Part shown: in pieces, positions 44,359-53,502 of the stretch
How positions within the stretch are numbered: the first letter of the stretch is position 1
Layout of the letters: each line of letters starts with the position of its first letter
Source of the DNA: CAWIVH01 sp963839475
Lineage (GTDB): Bacteria > Acidobacteriota > UBA6911
Length of the DNA: 64,000 bases
Direction: 5' to 3'
Assembly (NCBI GenBank): GCA_963839475.1
Contig: CAWIVH010000020.1
Coordinates: 186,001 to 250,000 of the forward strand
Program-made: the position numbers and the translations under genes
Notes under the pieces: model-generated
The model's input: the letters and a program-made list of their open reading frames with translations, nothing else
Told to the model about the DNA's origin: nothing
The model's database searches: none

Positions 44359-45422
44359 AGGGTTTTCTCCCGCATCTTGAACCGCATTCTCTGAAAGAAA
44401 TGCAATAGCGCGAGTGCTATCGCCCCGACGAGAAGGAAAAAGAGATATTTGGGCATCCAGTCCCACCACCAGGCAAAAAGCTGATCGAACAGGTACAAAG
44501 TGAAAAAGGCGCTGCTCATGTTCACCAGCGCAGACGAAGAACTGCGGATGCCAAGCCAGATCGCGGTCATGGTTCCAAGAAAACCTGCGATGCGAAAAAG
44601 AGCCGACAGCACTCCGGCATGCGGGCCGGGGAGGCCCTTCCCCATATGAATCAAAATCTCAACCGGGAGAAAAATAAACAGGAGGCCAACCAGGTGATAG
44701 ATCGCCGGAAACTCGACCGCCCGGCGATGCCGGAATGCCAGCGGCGCTGCCGCAATCACCAGCCCGGCCGGAATGAAGTTCTCGGGGCGCTCGAACATAT
44801 AAAGCCAAAATCCTCCCTGAGCGGCCGTGATGCAAGCCGCCGCGAATGCAATCATCAAGCCCAGGCCGGCCGCGAGGATTAGCCGTACGCGATAAACATA
44901 AGCGAGAATCAGGGCAAAGGCGCCCCAGGCCAGAAGACAGCCTTGGGATGGAACCATCGCAAAGATAAGCCCGAGCATGTTGACGTTCATGATGAACGCG
45001 GCCATCACCACCAGGGCCGCCACTGCGGTGTAGTAGGAGGTTCTGTCGTACCGCGAAATGATATGCAGCGCCGCCAATCCCAGGAGGGGCGCCAGAATCA
45101 GGACTGAAACCTGGGCCGGGGTCCCGAGGAAACCCCAATAGCGATAGAAAAAAAGCACCAGGGCTGCACAGAAGGCCATCCCTCCCAGGGTGGAGATTAT
45201 CCGCATCCCGAGAGAAATCCGCTTCTGGGCTTCGCTGGTATCGACATCAAAGCGCGAAGCCAATTCCGAGAGTTCGCCGTTGAGATGAGTTTCGACCCGC
45301 GCGCTTTGCTCGGGTGTAAGTTCCAGGATTCCCTGGCGAATGAGATCTGCGAGCTGCTGTCGAAAGGCGTGGATTCTGTCCACGTGCCGCTGCGCTTCCT
45401 GCTTGTTTTGAATTTCGGGCAT
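44355..45422 (-). CDS. DUF2157 multi-pass membrane protein
   Basis: 355 residues. A soluble helical N-terminus (about 1-75) holds the DUF2157 pattern LADLIRQGILELTPEQSARVE. About nine to ten transmembrane helices follow, beginning with ISTLGGMAFCAALVLFFYRYW. Function is unknown. I chose the ATG at 45422, with GGAAGGA upstream. It has a clear promoter about 90 bp upstream and is translationally coupled to the DUF4824-like gene. Confidence 0.82.
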   Translation of the reverse strand: MPEIQNKQEAQRHVDRIHAFRQQLADLIRQGILELTPEQSARVETHLNGELSELASRFDVDTSEAQKRISLGMRIISTLGGMAFCAALVLFFYRYWGFLGTPAQVSVLILAPLLGLAALHIISRYDRTSYYTAVAALVVMAAFIMNVNMLGLIFAMVPSQGCLLAWGAFALILAYVYRVRLILAAGLGLMIAFAAACITAAQGGFWLYMFERPENFIPAGLVIAAAPLAFRHRRAVEFPAIYHLVGLLFIFLPVEILIHMGKGLPGPHAGVLSALFRIAGFLGTMTAIWLGIRSSSSALVNMSSAFFTLYLFDQLFAWWWDWMPKYLFFLLVGAIALALLHFFQRMRFKMREKTL

Positions 45423-45508
45423 GGGCTTCCTTCCTGGCAAGAATCACGGTTCTGCCGGCATGGCGCCATTGGATTGAATTTTTCCTTCTATTATGAGAGT
45501 GTTTACTT

Positions 45509-45537
45509 ACTTTATTCCAAGAACATTATTATGTCAA
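45509..45537 (-). promoter_or_regulatory. Strong sigma-70 promoter of the DUF2157 operon
   Basis: On the minus strand a consensus TTGACA (45537-45532) and TAAAGT (45514-45509) are separated by exactly 17 bp, in an AT-rich island. The leader to the ATG is about 80 bases. Confidence 0.75.
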
Positions 45538-45616
45538 CTGCAATTGAAACACGAAACCCGCCGGCGCGGCGAAGCCGTGGCTTTGGGGAATGGGAAATGG
45601 AGGGCTTTGCGGCTGT

Positions 45617-46627
45617 CTATTTCTTTTCTTTAAAGCCAACCGGGATCGCCACATCTTGATCCGAAAGAGATGTGGCCACTTTGAGCAGCTCGTGATTCAT
45701 CCGCATCACGGTAGCCCGGTTCTTCGCCCCCTGAGCTTGTGCGGGCGGCTCTTCCTTTTTCTTGGTCATTTTCCGTCCCAGCATTCCACCGATACCGCTG
45801 ATGGAAGTTATGCTGGGTGACTCCTGTTTCTGGGTCTGCTGCTCCTTGGCAGCCTGATCGGGATTAAGGACGGATTCGATCAGGGTGTCGGTCAGAATGG
45901 GGGTTCCGTTCATATTGACGTTTTCCGCCTGCATTTTGCCGATCATATCTTTCATTCCAGGGTATAGGGCAAAGGCTGTCGCCAGGGCCTCTGCAGAAGC
46001 ACCCGGGCCAAAAGGCAGCTGCAGCGCCTTAAAATACTTCATGTCAAACTCGGCGATCTCACGCATAGCCGGGATCAGGGGTGCGAGCCAGATGTGGGAA
46101 GTCATGACCATTCCCCCGGACTGTTCGATGGTCTTGCCTTTTTCATGCGTGGTAATGGTCATAATCACCTCGCGGCATTCATAGCTGTTGATCGATCTGG
46201 TCTGCCCGCTTTCCTGGAGCGAGAAATCGACTTCGTACTGCTTATCCTGAGGTTCGGTCTTGGTTTCTTCTTTGACCGCATTCTTCGCCTTTTCCTGCTG
46301 TTCCAGCATGCGCCGGCGGATTTCCGCGAAAGTGATCACCTCATAGCTTTTTTTCCGGGCATCGAGCTGGTAGACCTTCTGCTCCTCCAGGTCGACGATC
46401 TCACCGCCGTATTCGCTCATGGTCATTTTGCGCGCGCCTTTGACGGCCACGGTGTTGATGGCGCCTTCCTTCGCCACCTTGCCCGCGAACATCCCGGCAA
46501 ATTTGCCCATCAAGCCTTCCATCTTGAACTGGCTCTTTTCTTCTGTTTTGACCTCCGCGCGCAGCGACGGAGCCATTGCCGATATCAGAGCCAGGACCAC
46601 AACCATCATTGGAATCGTCTTCTTCAT
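45617..46627 (-). CDS. Exported protein of unknown function, DUF4412-like
   Basis: 336 residues. A signal peptide ends near LRAE (residue 24). The mature part has VAVKGARKMTMSEYGGEIVDLEEQKVYQLDARKKSYEVITF, a pattern seen in periplasmic DUF4412-type proteins that bear a ligand-binding beta fold; YECREVIMTITTHEKG and an acidic Gln/Lys-rich stretch (about 265-310) follow. I chose the ATG at 46627, with AGGG upstream, 64 codons inside the open frame. No pathway is indicated by its neighbours. Confidence 0.62.
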   Translation of the reverse strand: MKKTIPMMVVVLALISAMAPSLRAEVKTEEKSQFKMEGLMGKFAGMFAGKVAKEGAINTVAVKGARKMTMSEYGGEIVDLEEQKVYQLDARKKSYEVITFAEIRRRMLEQQEKAKNAVKEETKTEPQDKQYEVDFSLQESGQTRSINSYECREVIMTITTHEKGKTIEQSGGMVMTSHIWLAPLIPAMREIAEFDMKYFKALQLPFGPGASAEALATAFALYPGMKDMIGKMQAENVNMNGTPILTDTLIESVLNPDQAAKEQQTQKQESPSITSISGIGGMLGRKMTKKKEEPPAQAQGAKNRATVMRMNHELLKVATSLSDQDVAIPVGFKEKK

Positions 46628-46856
46628 ATGATTTTCCCTATGGCACTCGCCAGCCAGTATTGAAATGTTACCCATAATAATAGCCGATTTCGGGGGATTG
46701 CGACGGATTTCAAAGCCCGCCGATGAGGTGCGGCCCGGCTCTCTCTCTTGTCCCGCCCATCCCATCAGTGGATTGTGCGGAGGACGGGAACCATTCTGGT
46801 CACTTGGTGAAAGTCGCACTTTATGTTGGAGCGTGTCAACGGAGCCCGGGTAGCCC

Positions 46857-47252
46857 CTAGCCGACCAATCGACGGATGGTGGCTAGAAGCTCCTTCGGGG
46901 ATATCGGTTTATGGAGCGTCTCCTGGGCACCTATCATTTTGGCCATTTTCAGGAAGGCGCCATCGAAAGCTCCCGACATCGCAATTATACTGAGACTTGG
47001 ATAAATCGCGTGCAGGTTGCGTATGGTCTCGATGCCTTCCTTTTCCGGCATCACCAGGTCGGTAATGACGAGATCGGGCCTATTGGCGCCGGCCAGATTC
47101 ACGGCCTCTTTTCCGTCGGAGGCGAGTAACACCTCATAGCCGGCGGATTTCAAGATCACCTGGAACAGGTTGCGGATGGATTCTTCATCATCCACCACAA
47201 GGATCTTCTTGGCATTGGCCGCGCTATCCTTCGCGGAATAGTCTCCACCCAT
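46857..47252 (-). CDS. Stand-alone response regulator receiver (CheY-like)
   Basis: About 131 residues, a single REC domain. The acidic pair D21-D22 in ILVVDDEES, the phospho-acceptor D65 in LVITDLVMP, a switch Ser in IIAMSG and the Lys in LHKPIS are all present. It has no output domain, so it works through protein contact or a histidine kinase elsewhere. The start is uncertain: the ATG at 47252 lacks a Shine-Dalgarno, while a TTG four codons earlier has GGAGG upstream. Confidence 0.85.
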   Translation of the reverse strand: MGGDYSAKDSAANAKKILVVDDEESIRNLFQVILKSAGYEVLLASDGKEAVNLAGANRPDLVITDLVMPEKEGIETIRNLHAIYPSLSIIAMSGAFDGAFLKMAKMIGAQETLHKPISPKELLATIRRLVG

Positions 47253-47371
47253 TGGATCGCTCAACTTTATCCCATCCTCCAGCAACCTGATGCAGCGGCA
47301 GTACTCTAACATTAAAGGGCAACATATACATCGGCATTTCGCGTCGACAGATGAGAAACGATTTGACGCTA

Positions 47372-49510
47372 TTATGCCATAGCTTGCTTGACACGCTCCG
47401 GCGAGAGTGGGAGGCGGCAGATCCGGACGCCTGCGGCATCGAACAACGCGTTGGCGATCAGGCCGCCCATGCAGGTGATTGCGGGTTCCCCGCAACCCTG
47501 CGGCTCGATGTCGGGGTTATCCACAAGGACCGTTTCGATTTTGGGGATCCAGGAGAAGCGCGGAATCGCATAGGTGTCGAAGTTCCTGTCTTTCAATGCC
47601 CCGCCGCGAAACCGGATTTCTTCACTTAAAACATATCCCAGCCCCATGGAAATGCAGCCCTCTATCTGCTTCCTGGCACCTTCCGGATTGATGATCGGAC
47701 CCATGTCCTGGGCGAGCACCACTCGAAGGACGCGAATATGTCCATTCGATTTGTCGACCTTCACCTCGGCCATCCCGGCGACGTAGGTGCCAAGATAATC
47801 GAGGCAGGCAACACCTTGTCCGCGTCCACTCGGGGCCTTCGCCGCCTTCCAGCCGAATTTGTCTGCTGCGGCTTGAAGAACTTTGGTCATACGAGCATTT
47901 TTTAAGTGCCGCATTCGGAATTCAAGCGGATCGATTCCAGCCTTCGCCGCCATGATGTCCATGTGCGACTCGCGGGCAAAAACGTTGGTGTTGCTTCCCG
48001 GGCCCCGCCAGGCCCCGGTTCCAAGCGGGTGAGCGCTCCCACCCCCAGGCATCCGCCCGCCCCCAACCGCGGTTTGATGATGGGGAATATCATAGAAGGT
48101 CTGCGAACATCGCTCCCCGGCATAGTTCACCTTGTAGTCCCAGAAAACGATTTCGTTGGCGGCATTCAGGCCCGATTTTATCTGGACGTAAGCCGCCGGC
48201 ATGAAAGTATCGTAGAAAAATTCCTCCTCACGGGTCCATGCCACCTGAACCGGGCAGGCTGCAATCCGGGAAAGCCGGGCAGCCTCGATGGCCTGCCGAA
48301 TCATGCTCTTCCCGCCGAAGCCACCTCCGACGAGCGGGGTGATGACCCGAACCTTGGCCGGAGGAAGACGGAGAATTTTGGCCAGTTCCTCCTGGGCGCC
48401 AAAGGGCCGTTGGGTGCCGATCCAGGCCGTAGCTTCATCTCCCTCCACCTTCGCCAGGGCAGTGTGGGTCTCCATCGGAGAGTGGGCCACATAAGGAGTA
48501 AAATAGGTCTGCTCGAAGCTGCTCGCAGCCTGCGATTTCCCCACTTCAAGGCTGCCCTTCTGACCGGCAACTTCGCCCCCCGAAGCGATCTTCTCCAGGT
48601 GGCGATGAATGTTCGCCTCATCCAGCTGAGATTCCGGCACATCAAATTTTGCCTGGATCAGGCCGAGCGCCTTTTCCGCCATGTCGGGGGCTGGATGCAG
48701 AACTGCTACCAAATCATCTTCCTGGATCACTCGAACCTTGTCCATGGCCTTGGCAGCACTCACATCCAGGCTGATAACCTTCGCACCATGGGATGGCGGC
48801 CGCAATACCCTGGCATAAAGCATCCCCGGCAGGCGCAGGTCTCCAGCATATTGAGCTTTTCCCCTCACTTTCAGTTCGCCGTCAGGCCTGGGAATCGATT
48901 TGCCGCAGACGGAAAAGGACGCAGGGCTTTTCAAAGCCGGCTTGATCTCAAGATGCCGGGCAATGGTTTTCCCCGCCGCAAGGGTGCCATAAGAAACACG
49001 GCGACCGGGATTGGATTTCTCGAACACCTGGCCATCCTTCACGGCTACCTGGGAAGGTTGAAGACCGAGGTTTTCCGCCCCGAGCTGAAGCAGGACTTCC
49101 CGTGCCTCTGCTCCTGCCTGCCGGATCGCGGGACCAAAGTATTTTGTGCTGCGTGATCCATTGGTTCCCCCATCCCACGGGCATAGGGCCGTATCGCCCA
49201 TCACCATGGAAACCTGCTGCACCGGTACTTCGAGCTCCTCGGCAAGCATCTGGGCGAGGGATATGTTGATCCCCTGTCCCATTTCGATCTTGCCCGTGTA
49301 CCCGGTAACGCGCCCGTCTTCTCCAATCCTTAGGTAGACGTTATATTCGGACGGATAGCCGCGAGCAGCCTGGGGTTCGCCCTCGACATCATCCCAGGAG
49401 AAAAAAATGAAAATCCCTGACCCGAACAGTTTCAGGAACTGTCGCCGATCGAGAGCTTCAAAAAAGCCGCACTCAAAAAGCTCGGCCCTCTCCGATTCTT
49501 CGCTATTCAT
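47372..49510 (-). CDS. Molybdopterin-binding oxidoreductase subunit, xanthine dehydrogenase/IorB family
   Basis: 712 residues, shorter than classical XdhB-type subunits but usual for IorB-like ones. A Tat-like N-terminus (RRQFLKLFGSGIFIFF) is followed by the cofactor-binding domain: TGKIEMGQGINISLAQMLAEEL, GGTNGSRSTKYFG, then VVGGGFGGK-type VGGGFGGKS, and a late GCGEPAI near ITCMGGLIANALFDA. It should hydroxylate or oxidise N-heterocycles, aldehydes or related compounds. The usual 2Fe-2S partner subunit is not adjacent. The ATG overlaps the stop of a broken upstream small gene. Confidence 0.86.
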   Translation of the reverse strand: MNSEESERAELFECGFFEALDRRQFLKLFGSGIFIFFSWDDVEGEPQAARGYPSEYNVYLRIGEDGRVTGYTGKIEMGQGINISLAQMLAEELEVPVQQVSMVMGDTALCPWDGGTNGSRSTKYFGPAIRQAGAEAREVLLQLGAENLGLQPSQVAVKDGQVFEKSNPGRRVSYGTLAAGKTIARHLEIKPALKSPASFSVCGKSIPRPDGELKVRGKAQYAGDLRLPGMLYARVLRPPSHGAKVISLDVSAAKAMDKVRVIQEDDLVAVLHPAPDMAEKALGLIQAKFDVPESQLDEANIHRHLEKIASGGEVAGQKGSLEVGKSQAASSFEQTYFTPYVAHSPMETHTALAKVEGDEATAWIGTQRPFGAQEELAKILRLPPAKVRVITPLVGGGFGGKSMIRQAIEAARLSRIAACPVQVAWTREEEFFYDTFMPAAYVQIKSGLNAANEIVFWDYKVNYAGERCSQTFYDIPHHQTAVGGGRMPGGGSAHPLGTGAWRGPGSNTNVFARESHMDIMAAKAGIDPLEFRMRHLKNARMTKVLQAAADKFGWKAAKAPSGRGQGVACLDYLGTYVAGMAEVKVDKSNGHIRVLRVVLAQDMGPIINPEGARKQIEGCISMGLGYVLSEEIRFRGGALKDRNFDTYAIPRFSWIPKIETVLVDNPDIEPQGCGEPAITCMGGLIANALFDAAGVRICRLPLSPERVKQAMA

Positions 49511-49803
49511 TCGTTCTCCTCCCCTTGTCCAATCCTGATGTTCGGCCGATCCGCGATCTCTTTTCCATCCTCAAACAAGTGAAAGACCACCCTGTTGAGA
49601 TTGACGATCGTACCGCCCTTTTTATCCAGCACGCGAACGTCCACCCTCACAGGATCATTCCTGACTGCCGGCGGCTCGATGACAGCCGAGTTAACCGACC
49701 ATCCGGTCGTGCGCACCGCTACCATAGCCGGTATAAGCAGAATGAGAAGTATCGCACTCCTTGTCCATAAAATCCGCTACGAAACCAGGGGACAATCGAG
49801 CAT
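49507..49803 (-). pseudogene. Small anchored protein gene interrupted by an in-frame amber codon
   Basis: A strong site AAGGGGAGG precedes ATG at 49803. The frame reads MLDCPLVS, then TAG (49777-49779), then continues open as RILWTRSAILLILLIPAMVAV, a transmembrane or signal helix, and a polar domain VRVDVRVLDKKGGTIVNLN, HLFEDGKEI and so on to a stop at 49507. The intact product would be about 98 residues. The polar part resembles the N-terminal domain of acidobacterial VWA proteins. Without the amber the only ATG is at 49725, which removes the helix. The stop overlaps the molybdoenzyme ATG (ATGA). Nonsense mutation, recoding or a sequencing error are all possible. Confidence 0.6.
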
Positions 49804-50230
49804 CACCTCCCCTTGTTCATTTGCCGCTTGAATCCAGCGCCTCATTCTGTCCTTAAAGTACTGCAAAACAACAGGCATTATTTCTGAATAAATTCCCTCC
49901 TCGGACAAAATCCTGATCGCACCGCCGGCACTGCATTGGCTTTATGAATCGTTAATGTTTCTGGGGGGGGCATCGCCTCTTCCGGCAAATTCGGCTGTCC
50001 AATTTTGCTGCGGAATTGGCTGTCCAGAATTTCCAGAATTTAAAGATTGTCGTGTTTGTCCGATCGCAGGAAGAAGTCCGAATGACATAATATATATGCT
50101 TAGTTATTATGAATTTGTGCTATAAGCCTCTGGTGATGTCATATATTTTATTGCTGTAACAATAATCTATAAGCTCCTGAACGAATTCGAGATCTCCGGA
50201 GCCACCAACCGATCTGAAACGGGGGCAGTC
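49804..50230. other. AT-rich intergenic control region before the TonB receptor gene
   Basis: A 427-bp region without a gene. It holds an 8-G run near 49963; direct copies of GGCTGTCCA at 49994-50002 and 50019-50027, with CCAATT/AATTGG arms between; a short CCAGAATT duplication (50025-50041); an inverted repeat CATAATA/TATTATG (50086-50092 and 50105-50111); and TTATTG-CTGTAA-CAATAA (50148-50165). The last two are the likeliest operator candidates. A clear 17-bp-spaced promoter was not found. Confidence 0.55.
50148..50165. promoter_or_regulatory. Perfect inverted repeat upstream of the TonB receptor
   Basis: TTATTG and CAATAA are separated by CTGTAA, about 66 bp before the receptor ATG. It is a candidate operator for nutrient control of the receptor. 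Confidence 0.4.
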
Positions 50231-52594
50231 ATGAGAAAGCAGATATTGGGAATCGTTCTGGTATTGTCAGTGCTCGCCACATCGTCACTCCTGGCTCAAT
50301 CGGGAAAGGCGGGAAAACTGAGCGGGACCGTTAAGGATGCGCAGGGACAGGTTATACCGGGCGCAGGCATCTTAGCCCGCAACGCCGCCAGTGGTACCGA
50401 ATTGCGGTCGATTACGGGAGAGGATGGAAACTGGACTCTCAACAATGTCCCGCCCGGTTCCTACTCTGTCACAATCATGGCTCCGGGATTCATCTCGGCC
50501 ACTGAAAAAAAATCAGTAGATCCAGATCAGAGTGCGATCATGAATGTTTCGCTCGAAATCGGCCTCAGCGAAACGGTGGTTGTAACCGCATCGAAAATCG
50601 AAGAGTTCCCGATCAACGCTCCGGCCACGCTGAGCGTGATTGATGAACGGACTATCCGCGATATGCCAACCCAGAATTTCGGTGACTTATTGCGTGCTAT
50701 TCCGGGAATGAACGTGATGCAGGTGTCCGCGCGCGATTTCAACATCACACCCAGGGCGGCAACCACAATTCCCGCCGCCAGCCAGCTTGTCATGATCGAC
50801 GGCCGGACAATAAACCAGGATTATTTCGGATACGTTGCCTGGGATATGAATCCGACCGGCCTCAACGACGTCAAACAGATCGAGGTGGTGCGCGGGCCCG
50901 CCTCCGCGGTCTGGGGCGCGAACGCACTCAATGGAGTGGTCAACATCCGCACCAAATCGCCGCGTGAAATGGCGGGCACCACCTTCACGATCGGTGGCGG
51001 GAGCTTCGACCGTTCCGATGGTGTCGCCGATTCCGACACAGGCGCGCTCTTCTATGTGAACGCATCGCACGCCCAGGTGATCAACGATCTCTGGTCGTAT
51101 AAAATCACGGGAGGTTACTACACCAGCGATGCTTTCGCACGGCCGGCCGGCACCATACCGAATGATTTCCATACCCCCTATCCGCCGTATAAAAACTATG
51201 GAACCAAGCAGCCCAAGGTGGATGGCAGAGTCGATTACGATTTTCCGGATGGAATGCAACACCTTTCCATGGCTGGCGGCTGGGCAACAACGGGTGGCAC
51301 TTTTCACACCGGGCTGGGCCCCTTCCGGCTGGAGGACGGTGCCCGGATCACCTATGGAAAGGTCGACTACCTTCGCAATGCCCTTTCGATAAAAAGCTTT
51401 GTCAACCTGTGGGAGGCGAATGCCTGGAGTCTGCTGGCAGTCGGCCCACTGGGAGATCCCCTGAATCTATACTTCAACAACAAGACCTGGGACATTGAAT
51501 TCGGCAATTCGCATTCCGTCAAGTCGCGCCACTTACTCAGCTATGGAGGCAATTACCGCCACAATTGGTTCGACCTGACAATGGCTCCGGGAGGCAAAAA
51601 ACGGGATGAAGGAGGGGGCTACATCCAGGATGAATTCATGATTTCGGAGCATTTCCGCTGGATCGTGGGGACCCGGGTCGACGGATTCGACAACCTCGAT
51701 TACCCCGTGGTTTCTCCCCGCACCGCATTCCTGATCAAGCCGCTTCCCTCGCAAACCCTGAGGGTATCCTACAGCCGGGCTTACCGCGCCCCTTCCATGT
51801 TTCACAACTACCTCGAAACCACGATCGTAAACAGGCTGGACCTCGGCCTTTTGAATCCGGCGCTGGCCGGTAACTATTATTATTTCCCGGTCAATGGTCG
51901 CGGCAATTTGGATCTCAAGGAACAGACCCTCGACTCCTACGAGGCAGGCTATTCGGCCATCCTGGCCAGGGGCCGCGTCAATTTGGGCGCCACCTATTAT
52001 TTCACCGACAGCAAGCGCGACATGATCCTGACCCAGACCGGATCGTATACCTCGGCCAATCCGCCCCCCAACTGGCCGCTCCCGCCGGTGGTCCTTGATC
52101 TGCTCATTGCCCAAAATGCCTTCGGCCCCGGCCTGGGACTCCCTTCCGTCATTTCCTATGAGAACCTGGGCACGGTGCACAATCAGGGCATTGAAACCAG
52201 CGTGGACGCACGAATCAACCGGTACATCAACGCCTTCGGCAACTATTCGTGGCAGGATAAGCCGGTTCCCCAGGATTTCGATATCGCCAAAATCAATCTG
52301 CCGCCGACGCATCGGTTCAATACCGGCTTGGGATTCGACTACAAAAGATACCTTGGCAGCGTTTCCCTCGGATATACGAGCGAAGCCTATTGGCGCGATG
52401 TCCTCGATATCACCTACGCCGGCTGGACCCCCGCTTTCACTGTAGTCAACACCACGGTCGGGGTCCGTTTCGCGGGCGGGAAGTGCATGCTGCTTCTCAA
52501 GGTCAACAACCTGGCCAACGAAATGGTACAGAATCACATCTTCGGCGATCTGCTCAAGCGCACGATTGTCGGAGAGATGAGATTGAGGTTCTAG
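50231..52594 (+). CDS. TonB-dependent outer-membrane receptor
   Basis: 787 residues. A signal peptide (1-22) is followed by a carboxypeptidase-regulatory-like domain (about 28-110, KLSGTVKDAQGQVIPGAGI to PGSYSVTIMAPGF), a plug domain (about 118-245, with VVVTASKIEEFP, the TonB-box-like part, and VVRGPASAVWGANALNGVVNI) and a 22-strand beta barrel ending MRLRF, a good outer-membrane sorting signal. It takes up a large ligand, perhaps a siderophore, vitamin or oligosaccharide. ATG is preceded by GGGGGCAGTC. No transporter gene is beside it. Confidence 0.93.
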   Translation: MRKQILGIVLVLSVLATSSLLAQSGKAGKLSGTVKDAQGQVIPGAGILARNAASGTELRSITGEDGNWTLNNVPPGSYSVTIMAPGFISATEKKSVDPDQSAIMNVSLEIGLSETVVVTASKIEEFPINAPATLSVIDERTIRDMPTQNFGDLLRAIPGMNVMQVSARDFNITPRAATTIPAASQLVMIDGRTINQDYFGYVAWDMNPTGLNDVKQIEVVRGPASAVWGANALNGVVNIRTKSPREMAGTTFTIGGGSFDRSDGVADSDTGALFYVNASHAQVINDLWSYKITGGYYTSDAFARPAGTIPNDFHTPYPPYKNYGTKQPKVDGRVDYDFPDGMQHLSMAGGWATTGGTFHTGLGPFRLEDGARITYGKVDYLRNALSIKSFVNLWEANAWSLLAVGPLGDPLNLYFNNKTWDIEFGNSHSVKSRHLLSYGGNYRHNWFDLTMAPGGKKRDEGGGYIQDEFMISEHFRWIVGTRVDGFDNLDYPVVSPRTAFLIKPLPSQTLRVSYSRAYRAPSMFHNYLETTIVNRLDLGLLNPALAGNYYYFPVNGRGNLDLKEQTLDSYEAGYSAILARGRVNLGATYYFTDSKRDMILTQTGSYTSANPPPNWPLPPVVLDLLIAQNAFGPGLGLPSVISYENLGTVHNQGIETSVDARINRYINAFGNYSWQDKPVPQDFDIAKINLPPTHRFNTGLGFDYKRYLGSVSLGYTSEAYWRDVLDITYAGWTPAFTVVNTTVGVRFAGGKCMLLLKVNNLANEMVQNHIFGDLLKRTIVGEMRLRF

Positions 52595-52747
52595 TAAGAA
52601 ATGCCCGAAACGCCTCGAACCGTGAGAATTGGGCCGGGCGCCCGAGGCCTTTCTTTCGTGAAGGGGTGCGCTCAGCTTCTATCCCAAGGGCTCCTTGGCG
52701 GGATTTCAGAAGGTTAAGTGACTCTTCGATAGAAAGGCCGCAAGTCT

Positions 52748-53461
52748 ATGGTCATGATCTCCCCAGAGGTGCGTTCCCGGATCGAGAAGGTCGGGAGTGA
52801 AACGCGGGAAATCAAGCAGCGCGGAATTCCCTTCAATGTCCGCCCGGGAATACCGATCGCCAATCCTTTTGCGCGCAAGCAGCTTCTTTTCAAAACCCGA
52901 TACAAGTTGAGTGGCATCGCACTCGAGGATGTCCGAACAGGAATCTTCTTCGGGAATTTTACCAGCTTCATGGACATGAAGATGGAAACCTACAGCCGCA
53001 AGAGAATGACGCGGCACTTCAAAATCAACCCCTTTACAAGGAAATTTGAAGAGATTCTCGGCGGGAAATTCGGGAAAGCAGGGATCCGGATCGGCCAGGC
53101 CATCGCGTCTTTCATGGTGGCCACGCTCGGGTTGGTCGAGTGGGAAATGTCGGAAATAGCCACCGGCAACCCCGATCTGGCCTGTATTCACGTGATCCTG
53201 AAAAGCAGGTTTTTTGGCGGACATTTCAAATTTCGAATTCATCGCCAGCCTGACGGAGTCATCCTGGACGACGACTGGCTGCCTGATGGAGGCGGGGACG
53301 TCAGGACTTCCACGCTTGCGATGGCCAATCTCGTGCTCGCAACCCATCCCCTGGGTTTTGAGCAGATTGCGCAGCGCGTGGTCGATGAAATCCTGAAAGC
53401 AAAAAACCAGGGATGCTCCTATATCGGTGAAATTGGACCTCCTTCGACGGACATAGGCTGA
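52748..53461 (+). CDS. Unknown protein, first gene of the DUF1702/acyl cluster
   Basis: 237 residues, soluble, no signal peptide. Visible segments are RMTRHFKINPFTRKFEEILGGKFGKAG, an Ala/Thr-rich stretch IGQAIASFMVATLGLVEWEM, and FKFRIHRQPDGVILDDDWLPDGG followed by TLAMANLVLATHPLGFEQIA. The basic first half and acidic loop may bind a lipid or ligand, but I do not recognise the family. AAAGG lies before the ATG; a second ATG two codons on is equally usable. The next gene starts 41 bp later on the same strand. Confidence 0.62.
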   Translation: MVMISPEVRSRIEKVGSETREIKQRGIPFNVRPGIPIANPFARKQLLFKTRYKLSGIALEDVRTGIFFGNFTSFMDMKMETYSRKRMTRHFKINPFTRKFEEILGGKFGKAGIRIGQAIASFMVATLGLVEWEMSEIATGNPDLACIHVILKSRFFGGHFKFRIHRQPDGVILDDDWLPDGGGDVRTSTLAMANLVLATHPLGFEQIAQRVVDEILKAKNQGCSYIGEIGPPSTDIG

Positions 53462-53502
53462 CCTATCAAGGCTCATATTTGGAATCAGGCAGTGGAGCAA
53501 TC

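Noticed and set aside
47906..49156. 416-codon open frame on the plus strand
   Set aside because: Antisense shadow of the molybdoenzyme gene; no signal, motif or ribosome binding site.
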